The position numbers and the translations under genes are program-made. Positions 35,829 to 44,314 of a DNA stretch of 64,000 nucleotides are shown here, one piece after another; the first letter of the stretch is position 1; each line of letters starts with the position of its first letter. The DNA is from Nitrobacteraceae bacterium AZCC 2146 (GTDB lineage Bacteria; Pseudomonadota; Alphaproteobacteria; Rhizobiales; Xanthobacteraceae). The notes beneath the pieces are model-generated. The model was not told where the DNA came from, did no database searches, and saw nothing but the letters and a program-made list of their open reading frames with translations. The stretch is taken from the NCBI GenBank assembly GCA_036924855.1, contig JBAGRP010000001.1, positions 5,568,001 to 5,632,000 on the forward strand, read 5' to 3'.

Positions 35829-36550
35829 GTGTTAGCTCCGTTGGGTGATGAGGGAATTTCGCGGACCAGCTTGGCGACTTCGCGCCAGGCGGCGCCGATG
35901 TGATAGTCGATCCGCGCAACGATGACGTCGGGATGGCCTTGTTCGATCGCGTCGAGCACGGCCTGATGGGTTTCGGCGATGCGGCGCGGGTCGTCATAGA
36001 GCCGGCCGATCAGGCCGATCACCATTCGCAATTCCGACGCCAGATCGTCGAACAGCCGCAGCAGGCGCTTGCTGCCGGCGATCTCGCAGATCATGCGGTG
36101 AAACTTGTAGTCTTCCTCGACCTGGCGAGCGGGATCGTCGAGGTCCGCGGTTTCGTTGAGCACATCGATCTGCCGCCGCAGCGCGTCGCGCGTTGCCGGC
36201 GTCAGGTTCTGCGCGGCGAGCACGCCGGCGTGGCACTCGACGCAGATCCGCAGGTCGTAGATTTCGTCGATGTCGGTGGCTTCGAGCTTGCGGACGAAAA
36301 AGCCGCGGCGCGGATTCGCGATCAGCAATCCCTGCTGTTCCAGCAACCGTGCGGCCTCGCGCACCGGCGCGCGGCTGATGCCAAGTTCGCGCGCGATGGC
36401 GGCCTCGACGACCTTGGCGCCGGGCACCAACTGTCCCCGGATGATGGCCTGGGTCAGGATGCGCGCCACTTGCCCGACGAGATCGGTATCGGCGAGGGCC
36501 GTCAGCCCAACTGGAGGGGTAATCAGACGCATGCGGGGGACCCGTTTCAT
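35825..36550 (-). CDS. GntR family transcriptional regulator (FCD domain)
   Basis: The 241-residue protein has an N-terminal GntR winged helix (ARILTQAIIRGQLVPGAKVVEAAIARELGISRAPVREAARLLE, residues ~28-70) and an FCD domain with KFHRMICEIAGSKR and IAETHQAVLDAIEQ histidines. ATG 36550 or 36532 may be the start. It is the first gene of the aphA unit and is divergent from a class II aldolase-like gene. A palindrome-rich 103-nt gap between them is its likely binding region. Confidence 0.9.
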   Translation of the reverse strand: MKRVPRMRLITPPVGLTALADTDLVGQVARILTQAIIRGQLVPGAKVVEAAIARELGISRAPVREAARLLEQQGLLIANPRRGFFVRKLEATDIDEIYDLRICVECHAGVLAAQNLTPATRDALRRQIDVLNETADLDDPARQVEEDYKFHRMICEIAGSKRLLRLFDDLASELRMVIGLIGRLYDDPRRIAETHQAVLDAIEQGHPDVIVARIDYHIGAAWREVAKLVREIPSSPNGANT

Positions 36551-36559
36551 CCCCTGTAC

Positions 36560-36596
36560 AAGATTTAATCGTCGATTGTCGACAGTTTAATCTTGC
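36560..36596. promoter_or_regulatory. Nested inverted repeat between GntR and aldolase-like genes
   Basis: CAAGATT (36560-36566) and AATCTTG (36590-36596) are perfect inverted arms, 23 bp apart, and between them lies the palindrome TGTCGACA (36578-36585). The gap is the divergent promoter region of the GntR gene and the class II aldolase-like gene, so it is a strong candidate operator. Confidence 0.5.
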
Positions 36597-36653
36597 GACC
36601 TGCCATGCGATTGTGTTTGCTGCCGGTCACCTCAAGAACCGGGAACCGCGCCT

Positions 36654-37427
36654 GTGAATATCCATGCAAGCATTACGCCGACCGACGCCGACATCCAGCA
36701 GGTCCGTGTCGACCTGGCTGCGGCCTATCGTCTGATCCATCGTCTTGGACTCGACGACAGCATCTATACCCACATCTCGGTGCGGTTGCCTGGTACGCAC
36801 GACCGGTTTTTGATCAATCCCTACGGCATGCGCTTCGAGGAAGTGACGGCGTCAAACCTCGTGACCGTCGATGTCGATGGCAAGGTGATCGACGATCCGC
36901 TCGGCCTCGGTATCAATCCCGCCGGTTTCACCATTCACAGCGCGGTGCACGCCGCGCGTCATGACGCGCAGTGCGTGTTGCACACCCATACCGTCGCCGG
37001 CGTCGCCGTGTCGTGTCTCAAGGAAGGTCTGCTGCCGCTCAATCAGTGGTCGATGCAGTTCACCGACCGCATCGCCTATCACGACTTCGAAGGCATTGCG
37101 CTGGATCTGTCCGAGCGTGAGCGTCTGGTGGCCGATCTCGGTGACAAGATGGTGCTGATCCTGCGTAACCACGGTCTTTTGACCTGCGGCCGTTCGGTGG
37201 GCGAAGCCTTCAAGCTGATGCACAACATGGAGCGCTCCTGCCGCGCCCAGCTTGCGCTGCAGGCGTCCGGCGCTGAGATCGTCAAGCCGTCCCATGCCAT
37301 CGCGGTCCATACCGCTGGGCAGTATGATCGCGGCTATGCGAAGATCGAAGTCGAAGGCAAGCCGGACAGCGAGTGGGATGCGTTCAAGCGCATGCTCGAG
37401 CGCACCGATCCCGACTTCAAGAACTGA
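36654..37427 (+). CDS. Class II aldolase/adducin family protein
   Basis: The 257-residue protein has the class II aldolase fold. THISVRLPG starts the substrate pocket, LHTHTVAGVAV carries the two zinc histidines, and the third is in LRNHGLLTCG. Family members cleave phosphorylated sugar ketols or act as decarboxylases, but in this subgroup (adducin-like) the substrate is often unknown. It starts with GTG. It is followed 53 nt downstream by a peptide-type binding protein on the same strand and is divergent from the GntR gene. Confidence 0.85.
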   Translation: MNIHASITPTDADIQQVRVDLAAAYRLIHRLGLDDSIYTHISVRLPGTHDRFLINPYGMRFEEVTASNLVTVDVDGKVIDDPLGLGINPAGFTIHSAVHAARHDAQCVLHTHTVAGVAVSCLKEGLLPLNQWSMQFTDRIAYHDFEGIALDLSERERLVADLGDKMVLILRNHGLLTCGRSVGEAFKLMHNMERSCRAQLALQASGAEIVKPSHAIAVHTAGQYDRGYAKIEVEGKPDSEWDAFKRMLERTDPDFKN

Positions 37428-37480
37428 GCCTCTTTCACGACTGAGCGAAACACGCCGTTGGGCGGTTGAGGGAAAAAATT

Positions 37481-39031
37481 ATGCTGAAGCAGTTTATGTT
37501 GGGCCTTGCTCTGACCTGTAGTTTCAGTGCCCTAGCGCTCGCGCAGGAGCCGAAAATGGGCGGCGTCATCAACGCCGTGATCCAGCCCGAGCCGCCCGGC
37601 CTGATGCTGGCGCAGATCCAGAACGGTCCGACCCAGATGGTGTCGGGCAACATCTATGAAGGCCTGCTGCGCTACGACAAGAAACTGGTGCCGCAGCCCG
37701 GCCTCGCTGAAAGCTGGACCGTCAGCGACGACGCAAAAACCTACACCTTCAAGCTCAAGCCCGGCGTGACCTGGCATGACGGCAAGCCGTTCACCTCGGC
37801 CGATGTGCTGTTCTCCATCGAGATGCTGAAGCAGACCCACGCGCGAGCCCGCAACAATATGGTGCAGGTCGACAAGGTCGAGGCGCCGGACGATCTCACC
37901 GTGGTGTTCACGCTGAAGCAGCCGTTCGGTCCGTTCCTCGGCATCTTCGAAGTCGGCTCGATGCCGATGATCCCGAAGCACCTCTATGAAGGCACCGACT
38001 ACAAGACCAATCCCAACAACAACACGCCGGTCGGCACCGGCCCGTTCATGTTCAAGGAATGGCAGAAGGGCTCGTTCATCCGGCTCGTCAAGAATCCGAA
38101 CTACCACGTCAAGGGCAAGCCCTATATCGACGAAATCTACTGGCAGATCATCCCCGATGCCGCGGCGCGGTCGGTGGCCTACGAAACCGGCAAGGTCGAC
38201 GTGCTGCCCGGCGGCTCGATCGAGAATTTCGACGTTCCGCGCATCAGCAAGCTGAAGAACACCTGCGTGACCGGCGAAGGCTGGGAATTCTTCAGCCCGC
38301 TGGCCTGGATGTGGCTGAACAACCGCGCCGGCCCGACCGCCAACAAGAAGATCCGCCAGGCCATCATGTATGCGGTGGATCGCGAATTCGCCAAGGACGT
38401 GATCTGGAACGGGCTCGGCAAGGTCGCCACCGGCCCGTCGGCCTCCACCATCAAGTTCTACACCGACGACGTGCCGAAATACCCCTACGATCCGGCCAAG
38501 GCCAAGGCGCTGCTGAAGGAAGCCGGCTACAAGGGCGAGAAGATCCGCCTGATGCCGCTGCCCTATGGCGAAACCTGGCAGCGCTGGGGTGAAGCCGTGA
38601 AGCAGAATCTCATGGACGTCGGCATGAACATCGAAACCATCGCCACCGACGTGCCCGGCTCCAACCAGAAGATCGGCGACTGGGATTACGACATCTCCTT
38701 CACCTATCTCTACCAGTACGGCGATCCCGCGCTCGGCGTCGGCCGCAATTACGTCTCCAGCCAGATCATCAAGGGCCAGCAGTTCAACAACGTCGAGGGT
38801 TATTCCAACCCCGAGATCGACAAGCTGTTTGCCGACGGCGCGACCGCGACCCCGGATTCCAAGCGCAAGGAAATCTACGACAAGGCGCAGAAGATCCTGG
38901 TCGAGGACGTCCCGGTGGCATGGATGCTCGAACTGCAGTTTCCGACCATCACCAACTGCAAGATCAAGAACCTGATCACCACCGGCATCGGCGTCAATGA
39001 CGGCTTCCGCGACGCCTGGATTGACAAGTAA
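37481..39031 (+). CDS. Peptide-type ABC transporter substrate-binding protein (SBP_bac_5)
   Basis: The 516-residue precursor has a signal peptide (cleavage near LALAQEP) and the family 5 signatures TYTFKLKPGVTWHDGKPFTSADV and NPNYHVKGKPYIDEI. Lobe II holds the YDPAKAKALLKEAGYKGEK motif. GAGGGAAAA precedes the ATG at 37481; a TTG at 37466 is in frame. It is the receptor for the Dpp-type permeases and fused ATPase downstream. A palindromic repeat copy lies between it and the first permease gene, again between the highly expressed receptor and the membrane parts. Confidence 0.92.
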   Translation: MLKQFMLGLALTCSFSALALAQEPKMGGVINAVIQPEPPGLMLAQIQNGPTQMVSGNIYEGLLRYDKKLVPQPGLAESWTVSDDAKTYTFKLKPGVTWHDGKPFTSADVLFSIEMLKQTHARARNNMVQVDKVEAPDDLTVVFTLKQPFGPFLGIFEVGSMPMIPKHLYEGTDYKTNPNNNTPVGTGPFMFKEWQKGSFIRLVKNPNYHVKGKPYIDEIYWQIIPDAAARSVAYETGKVDVLPGGSIENFDVPRISKLKNTCVTGEGWEFFSPLAWMWLNNRAGPTANKKIRQAIMYAVDREFAKDVIWNGLGKVATGPSASTIKFYTDDVPKYPYDPAKAKALLKEAGYKGEKIRLMPLPYGETWQRWGEAVKQNLMDVGMNIETIATDVPGSNQKIGDWDYDISFTYLYQYGDPALGVGRNYVSSQIIKGQQFNNVEGYSNPEIDKLFADGATATPDSKRKEIYDKAQKILVEDVPVAWMLELQFPTITNCKIKNLITTGIGVNDGFRDAWIDK

Positions 39032-39050
39032 GCGATCCGCCCGCAAACGT

Positions 39051-39164
39051 CGTCATTGCGAGCTCTGACAAAGTTGGCGTTGCCAACTTTGTCCTGAGCG
39101 AAGCAATCCAGTAGCCACAAGCAAAGACTGGATTGCTTCGTCGCAAGAGCTCCTCGCAATGACG
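39051..39164 (+). repeat. Dispersed palindromic repeat, copy 5
   Basis: Same element, sense to the binding-protein gene and 19 nt after its stop. The internal hairpin is ACAAAGTTGGC-GTT-GCCAACTTTGT, identical in its arms to copy 2. It separates receptor and permease genes. Confidence 0.92.
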
Positions 39165-39210
39165 AGGAGCACCGAACTGTGTCATTTAAGACGACTACGA
39201 TGGACCTCTG

Positions 39211-40182
39211 ATGCTGTCATTCGTTGCCCAGAGGATTGTAAAGGGCGTCGTCGTCCTGCTTGCGATCGTCGTGATGAATTTCTTTCTGATTCGGCTTGCA
39301 CCCGGCGATCCAGCCGTGGTGATGGCCGGCGAGGCCGGCGCCAGCGATCCCGTCTTCGTGGCGCAGTTGCGGGAAAAATTCTCGCTGGACAAGCCGCTGC
39401 CGGAGCAACTGCTGACCTACGTCAAGGGCATCGTCACCCTCGATCTCGGCTTTTCGTTTCGCCAGCAGATGCCGGTGTCCAAGCTGATTTCGGAACGGCT
39501 GCCGGCGACGCTGCTGCTGACGCTGACGGCGTTCGCGATCTCCCTTGCGCTCGGCATTCTGTTCGGCACGCTGGCGGCGCGCTTCGCCGGTACCTGGGCG
39601 GACAGCGCGATCACGGTCGCGGCGCTGATCTTCTATGCCACGCCGATCTTCTGGGTTGCGCTGATGGGGATCCTGCTGTTCTCGGTCTATCTCGGATGGC
39701 TGCCGAGTTTCGGCTACGAGACCGTCGGCGCCAATTACCAGGGGTTTGAACGCTTTCTCGATATCGGCGCCCACCTGGTGATGCCGGCGATGACCATCGG
39801 GCTGTTCTTCATGGCGACCTATACCCGCATGACCCGCGCGTCGATGCTGGAAGTGAAGCGGCTCGATTTCGTCAAGACCGCGCGCGCCAAGGGCCTGCGT
39901 GACAACGTGATCCAGCGCCGCCATGTGCTGCGCAATGCGCTGCTGCCGGTGGTGACGCTGGCCGGCGTGCATTCCGGCACATTGATCGGCGGCGCGGTGA
40001 TCACCGAAACCGTCTTCGCCTGGCCCGGCATCGGCCGGCTGATGTACGAGGCGCTGCTGCAGCGCGACTACAATCTGCTGCTCGGCGTCTTCGTGGTGTG
40101 CTCGGCGATGGTGCTGATCTTCAATCTCATCACCGACCTGGTCTACCGGCTGGTCGATCCCCGCATTGAATTCGCCTCATGA
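39211..40182 (+). CDS. Peptide-type ABC transporter permease (DppB-like)
   Basis: The 323-residue permease has the DppB/OppB layout: an N-terminal helix FVAQRIVKGVVVLLAIVVMNF by position 4-24, RLAPGDPA, then five more helices and the ATPase-contact loop FVKTARAKGLRDNVIQRRHVLRNALLP. It overlaps the DppC-like gene by 4 nt. With it and the fused ATPase it forms the importer for the 37481 receptor. Confidence 0.93.
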   Translation: MLSFVAQRIVKGVVVLLAIVVMNFFLIRLAPGDPAVVMAGEAGASDPVFVAQLREKFSLDKPLPEQLLTYVKGIVTLDLGFSFRQQMPVSKLISERLPATLLLTLTAFAISLALGILFGTLAARFAGTWADSAITVAALIFYATPIFWVALMGILLFSVYLGWLPSFGYETVGANYQGFERFLDIGAHLVMPAMTIGLFFMATYTRMTRASMLEVKRLDFVKTARAKGLRDNVIQRRHVLRNALLPVVTLAGVHSGTLIGGAVITETVFAWPGIGRLMYEALLQRDYNLLLGVFVVCSAMVLIFNLITDLVYRLVDPRIEFAS

Positions 40183-41018
40183 AACAGTTCTGGAAATCGA
40201 TGCTGCGCAATCCCGGCGGCGTGATCGGCTTGGTGATCCTGACCATCGCGATCATCATCGCGTTGTTCGGGCCATGGATCTTCCCGAATTCGCCGTGGCG
40301 CATGGTGCAGCGGCCGTTCCTGCCGCCGTTCACATTGTCCACCGTGCCGCTCGGCACCGACGCGCTCGGCCGTGACGTTTTCGCCGGCGTGATCTACGGC
40401 GCCCGCGTCTCGCTGCTGGTCGGCCTGGTCTCGACCATGGTGGCGCTGATCGTCGGTGTGCCGGTCGGCGCCGTCGCCGGCTATTTCGGTGGCCGCGTCG
40501 ATGACGCCCTGATGCGCTTCACTGAATTCTTCCAGACCATTCCGAGCTTTGCACTCGCCATCGTGCTGGTGGCGATCCTGCAGCCGTCGATCTACTCGAT
40601 CGTGGCCTCCATCGGCATCGTCAGCTGGCCACCGGTGGCGCGGCTGGTGCGCGCCGAGGTGCTGTCGCTGCGCACCCGCGAATATGTCCAGGCCGCCATC
40701 GTCACCGGTCAGAGCAACAGCTGGATCATCTGGCGCGAGATCCTGCCCAACGCGCTGTCGCCGGTGATCGTGCTGGCGTCGCTGATGGTCGCCACCGCGA
40801 TCCTGCTGGAATCCTCGCTGTCGTTCCTCGGCCTCGGCGATCCCAACATGATTTCCTGGGGCTACATGGTTGGCGCCGGCCGCACCGTCATTCGTCAGGC
40901 ATGGTGGATCACGGTATTTCCCGGCGTCGCAATCCTGATCTCGGTGCTCGGTCTCAACCTGATCGGCGAGGGCCTCAACGACGCGCTCAATCCGCGCCTG
41001 GCCAAGGACAGCCGCTGA
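40179..41018 (+). CDS. Peptide-type ABC transporter permease (DppC-like)
   Basis: The 279-residue permease has the DppC/OppC N-terminal short helix, LGTDALGRDVFAGVIYGAR, and the EAA loop YVQAAIVTGQSNSWIIWREILPNALSP. FLGLGDPNMISWGYMV is the family's C-terminal periplasmic motif. It is translationally coupled to the upstream permease gene and is followed 1 nt later by the ATPase gene. Confidence 0.93.
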   Translation: MKQFWKSMLRNPGGVIGLVILTIAIIIALFGPWIFPNSPWRMVQRPFLPPFTLSTVPLGTDALGRDVFAGVIYGARVSLLVGLVSTMVALIVGVPVGAVAGYFGGRVDDALMRFTEFFQTIPSFALAIVLVAILQPSIYSIVASIGIVSWPPVARLVRAEVLSLRTREYVQAAIVTGQSNSWIIWREILPNALSPVIVLASLMVATAILLESSLSFLGLGDPNMISWGYMVGAGRTVIRQAWWITVFPGVAILISVLGLNLIGEGLNDALNPRLAKDSR

Positions 41019-41019
41019 C

Positions 41020-42639
41020 ATGACTGCCGCACCCGCCGTCTCCATCAAGAACCTGAAAATAGCGCTGCCGAAAGGCGCCGAACGACCTTACGCCGTCGAT
41101 GGCATTTCGCTCGACCTCATCCCCGGCGAGATCGTCTGCGTGGTCGGCGAATCCGGCTCCGGCAAGTCGATGTGCGCCCATGCGCTGATGGGCCTGCTGC
41201 CGGACACCGTCGCTACCGAAACCGGCGAAATCCTGCTCGAAGCCGACAACCTGTTGAAGCTCGATGAAGACGGCTGGCGCGACGTCCGCGGCCGTCGCAT
41301 CGCCATGGTGTTTCAGGAGCCGATGACCGCACTCAATCCGCTGATGCGGATCGGCGAGCAGATGATGGAAATGTTCGAGGCCCATGGCCTGCTGACGCCG
41401 AAAGAGCGCCGCGCCAAGGCGCTGGGTCTCGCGCGCGAAGTGGGACTGCCCGATCCCGAGCGCATCGTGCGCGCTTACCCGCATCAATTGTCCGGCGGCC
41501 AGCGCCAGCGCGCCATGATCGCCATGGCGCTTGCGCTGGAGCCCGCGGTGCTGGTGGCCGACGAGCCGACCACCGCGCTCGACGTCACCACGCAAGCGCA
41601 AATCCTCAAGCTGATCCGCGACCTGCAGCGCCGCCGCAACATGGCGGTGATGTTCATCACCCACGATTTCGGCGTTGTCGCCGATATCGCCGACCGTGTC
41701 GTGGTGCTGCGCCACGGCAAGGTGGTGGAAGAGGGCACGGCTGCCGAGGTGCTCACCCGTCCGCAGCATGACTACACCAAGGCGCTGCTTGCCGCGGTGC
41801 CGTCGATGCATCCGCCGGTGCGCACGCCGCTGGACGACCGCGCCAAGGCGGTCGAGGTGATCGGCCTCGACAAGACCTATGTCACCGCCGGTGGCTGGTT
41901 TCGCCCGGATCGCAAGGTGCAGGCGGCCAACGAAGTCAGCTTCTCGATCATGCAGGGCGAGACGCTCGGCCTGGTCGGCGAATCCGGCTCCGGCAAATCC
42001 TCGGTGGCGCGCCTGGTGATGCGCCTGATCGAAGCCGACCGCGGAACGATCAGGATCGGTGATGTCGATCTGACCGCGCTCGAAGGCAAGGCGCTGCGCG
42101 AACAGCGCCACCGCATCCAGATGATCTTTCAGGATCCGTTCGCCTCGCTCAATCCGCGCCGCAAGGTCGGCAACATCATCAGCGACGGCCCGATCGCCCA
42201 TGGCACCGACCCGAAGGTGGCGATGCAGCGCGCCCGCGATCTGCTGGGGATGGTCGGTCTCGATGCCGGCGCGATGGAACGCTATCCGCATGAATTTTCC
42301 GGCGGCCAGCGCCAGCGCATCGGCATCGCCCGCGCGCTGGCGCTGGATCCGGAAATCATCGTCGCCGACGAGGCCGTCTCCGCGCTCGATGTCTCCGTGC
42401 AGGCGCAGGTTTTGGCGCTGCTGGAAGACCTCAAGGCGCGGCTCGGTCTCTCGATGCTGTTCATCACCCATGATCTGCGCGTCGCCGCGCAGATCTGCGA
42501 CCGCATCGCGGTGATGCAGCGCGGTGTCATCGTCGAACTGAAGCCGACCGCACAGCTGTTCGCAGCGCCAGAACATCCCTATACGCGCGAGCTTCTTGGC
42601 GCCGTCCCCGGCCAGAGCACGCCATCGCAGGCCGCCTGA
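41020..42639 (+). CDS. Fused DppD-DppF ABC transporter ATPase
   Basis: A single 539-residue polypeptide carries two complete ATPase domains. Domain 1 (about 1-260) has GESGSGKSM, signature [10 protein letters not shown], Walker [12 protein letters not shown] and FITHDFG. Domain 2 (about 280-530) has [30 protein letters not shown] and FITHDLR. All catalytic residues are present. Peptide importers usually encode these as two genes; a fused form, as in GsiA, is also common in rhizobia. It powers the DppB/DppC-like pair encoded directly upstream. Confidence 0.93.
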   Translation: MTAAPAVSIKNLKIALPKGAERPYAVDGISLDLIPGEIVCVVGESGSGKSMCAHALMGLLPDTVATETGEILLEADNLLKLDEDGWRDVRGRRIAMVFQEPMTALNPLMRIGEQMMEMFEAHGLLTPKERRAKALGLAREVGLPDPERIVRAYPHQLSGGQRQRAMIAMALALEPAVLVADEPTTALDVTTQAQILKLIRDLQRRRNMAVMFITHDFGVVADIADRVVVLRHGKVVEEGTAAEVLTRPQHDYTKALLAAVPSMHPPVRTPLDDRAKAVEVIGLDKTYVTAGGWFRPDRKVQAANEVSFSIMQGETLGLVGESGSGKSSVARLVMRLIEADRGTIRIGDVDLTALEGKALREQRHRIQMIFQDPFASLNPRRKVGNIISDGPIAHGTDPKVAMQRARDLLGMVGLDAGAMERYPHEFSGGQRQRIGIARALALDPEIIVADEAVSALDVSVQAQVLALLEDLKARLGLSMLFITHDLRVAAQICDRIAVMQRGVIVELKPTAQLFAAPEHPYTRELLGAVPGQSTPSQAA

Positions 42640-42643
42640 TCCC

Positions 42644-42688
42644 ATGTCTTCCGATAAGATGCCTTCCGATAAAATGTCTTCTGATACT
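42644..42688 (+). repeat. 15-bp tandem repeat, three copies, spanning alternative start codons
   Basis: Units start at 42644, 42659 and 42674 and read ATGTCTTCCGATAAG with few changes. The unit length of 15 keeps frame, so copy-number change would alter only N-terminal length (MSSDK units). Confidence 0.85.
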
Positions 42689-43624
42689 CTGCATTGCGTT
42701 CTTCTGAGCAGGACCATCAACCTGCGCAAATATCTCGCCGATGAAATCGCGAAGCTGGAAGGCCGCGTCACTTTCGTCGATCATCTCGATGGCAGCAACG
42801 CCGCCGATGTCCGCATGGCGGTGGGCTGGCACCCGCACGCCGATGCGTTCGATCATTATCCGAATCTGCAGGCGGCGTGTTCGATCGGCGCCGGCGCCGA
42901 CAGCATTCTGGCCTGCCCGAGCCTGCGCGACGGCATCGACGTCGTCCGCGTGGTCGAGCCGGCGCAGGCGCAGATGATGTCCGGTTTCGTGATCTGGCAC
43001 GCGATCTGGCACCAGCGCCGTTTTGCCACCTATCTTGCCCATCAGCGCGACAGGATCTGGCAGCGGATCGGCCAGCGCACCACGCAGGAAGTCCCGGTCG
43101 GCATTCTGGGATACGGCGCGATCGGCGCCCGCGTCGCCGCCGATCTCGCCGCGCTTGGCTTTCCCGTCAAAGTCTGGAGCCGCAGCGCCAAGCCGACGTC
43201 TGAAGGCGTCACCGGTTTCCACGGCGCCGATGGCCTCGATGCGATGCTCGACGACACCGAGATTCTGGTCAACCTGCTGCCGCTGACCACCGAGACGCGC
43301 AACATTTTGAATCGCGATGTGTTCGCCAGGATGCGGCGCGGCGGTTATCTGATTCAGGTCGGTCGCGGCGAGCACATGGTCGAGCAGGACCTGCTCGATG
43401 CGCTCGACAGCGGTCAGCTCTCCGGCGCGGGGCTCGATGTGTTTCTCGCCGAGCCGCTGTCGAAAGAGCATCCGTTCTGGACTCACCCCGGCATCGTGCT
43501 GACCCCGCACGACGCCTGCGATGTCACGTTACCTGCGGTGGGCCAGACCATCCTGGCGACCGCCGAAGCACTGCAGGCCGGGATGCGGCCGAAGGACGCG
43601 GTGGATCGCAGCCGGGGCTACTGA
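42644..43624 (+). CDS. D-2-hydroxyacid dehydrogenase (glyoxylate/hydroxypyruvate reductase A-like)
   Basis: The 326-residue protein has the NAD(P)-binding GILGYGAIGARVAADLAALG by position ~145-165 and the catalytic Arg (LIQVGRGEH), Glu (DVFLAEPL) and His (TPHDAC). It probably reduces a 2-keto acid to a D-hydroxyacid. The start region is odd: the codons ATG-TCT-TCC-GAT-AAG occur three times in near-perfect tandem (MSSDK, MPSDK, MSSDT), each with its own ATG at 42644, 42659 and 42674, so the real start could be any of them. It is the last gene of the Dpp-type unit, 4 nt after the ATPase stop. Confidence 0.86.
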   Translation: MSSDKMPSDKMSSDTLHCVLLSRTINLRKYLADEIAKLEGRVTFVDHLDGSNAADVRMAVGWHPHADAFDHYPNLQAACSIGAGADSILACPSLRDGIDVVRVVEPAQAQMMSGFVIWHAIWHQRRFATYLAHQRDRIWQRIGQRTTQEVPVGILGYGAIGARVAADLAALGFPVKVWSRSAKPTSEGVTGFHGADGLDAMLDDTEILVNLLPLTTETRNILNRDVFARMRRGGYLIQVGRGEHMVEQDLLDALDSGQLSGAGLDVFLAEPLSKEHPFWTHPGIVLTPHDACDVTLPAVGQTILATAEALQAGMRPKDAVDRSRGY

Positions 43625-43626
43625 GG

Positions 43627-43732
43627 CCGTCATGCCCGGCCTTGTGCCGGGCATCCACGTTCTCGCAGGACATCGTGGATGGCCGGGACATCCAGCGAAG
43701 CCGCGCTTCGCGCTTTGGCCCGGCCATGACGG
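43627..43732. repeat. Palindromic repeat of a second family (CCGTCATG...CATGACGG)
   Basis: The 106-bp element fills the convergent gap between the hydroxyacid dehydrogenase and soxG. It has inverted ends (CCGTCATG and CATGACGG) and an internal perfect hairpin ATGCCCGGC-CTTGT-GCCGGGCAT (43632-43654). The same hairpin arms occur after the glutaryl-CoA dehydrogenase gene at 61387. It may end transcription from both sides. Confidence 0.75.
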
Positions 43733-43735
43733 AAA

Positions 43736-44314
43736 CTACTCCACCGCCAGCCCGTAGACCGCCGCCGACGCTTCCAGCCAGTGCAGGAAACTTCCGGCAT
43801 AACTCCGCGCCACCGCGATATGAATCGTCGGCGCTTCATCGACCTTCCACAGCGTCGCGCCGATATGGGCGATCTGCGTCACCGCGACACTGCCGGCTGG
43901 AAATGCCGGCGCGCTCAGATCGATCGCGACACCCTTGGCGAGCGTCTCCAGCAGCGCCGGGCCTGACAGCCGCAGCACGCCATAGGCAACGGATTGGTCG
44001 ACCACCGACGCCAGCCCTTCGAGCCGCTGCGCGAGGCCCTCGACAAAGCGAGGTGCGCGCGCGTCGTGGGTCACCAGCCAACGGCCGGGACCGGTGCCGA
44101 GGAACGAGAGGGAGTCGCCGCCCGATCCATGCGGGCCTGCGGGCAGGGTGATGTCGAACTGTTCTTTCACCGCGGCGGCGAGCGCCGCGGTCTGTCCCCG
44201 GCGCACCATGACGGTGGCGAGGGCGAGGCCGATGCGTTCGCGCGCGACCACGCCGCGACCGCTGCCGGCCGGGCGCAGATGGGCGAAGGCGGAGACGGGG
44301 ACGAGATCAAGCAC
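43736..44314 (-). CDS. soxG: Sarcosine oxidase gamma subunit
   Basis: The 192-residue protein matches the sarcosine oxidase gamma family: FDITLPAGPHGSGG, GTGPGRWLVTH, VDQSVAYGVLRLSGP and the C-terminal TIHIAVARSYAGSFLHWLE. It is related to the aminomethyltransferase C-terminal fold and stabilises the alpha subunit. It overlaps soxA by 8 nt and is the last gene of soxBDAG, as in other proteobacteria. Confidence 0.9.
   Translation of the reverse strand: MLDLVPVSAFAHLRPAGSGRGVVARERIGLALATVMVRRGQTAALAAAVKEQFDITLPAGPHGSGGDSLSFLGTGPGRWLVTHDARAPRFVEGLAQRLEGLASVVDQSVAYGVLRLSGPALLETLAKGVAIDLSAPAFPAGSVAVTQIAHIGATLWKVDEAPTIHIAVARSYAGSFLHWLEASAAVYGLAVE

Noticed and set aside
26880..39164. CRISPR-like array from the recurring repeats
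   Set aside because: The repeats are kilobases apart and palindromic with no spacer pattern or cas genes.
40987..42771. Long minus-strand frame of 594 codons opposite the fused ATPase gene
   Set aside because: It is rich in His/Arg/Asp without domains; the plus strand encodes two complete ATPase domains.
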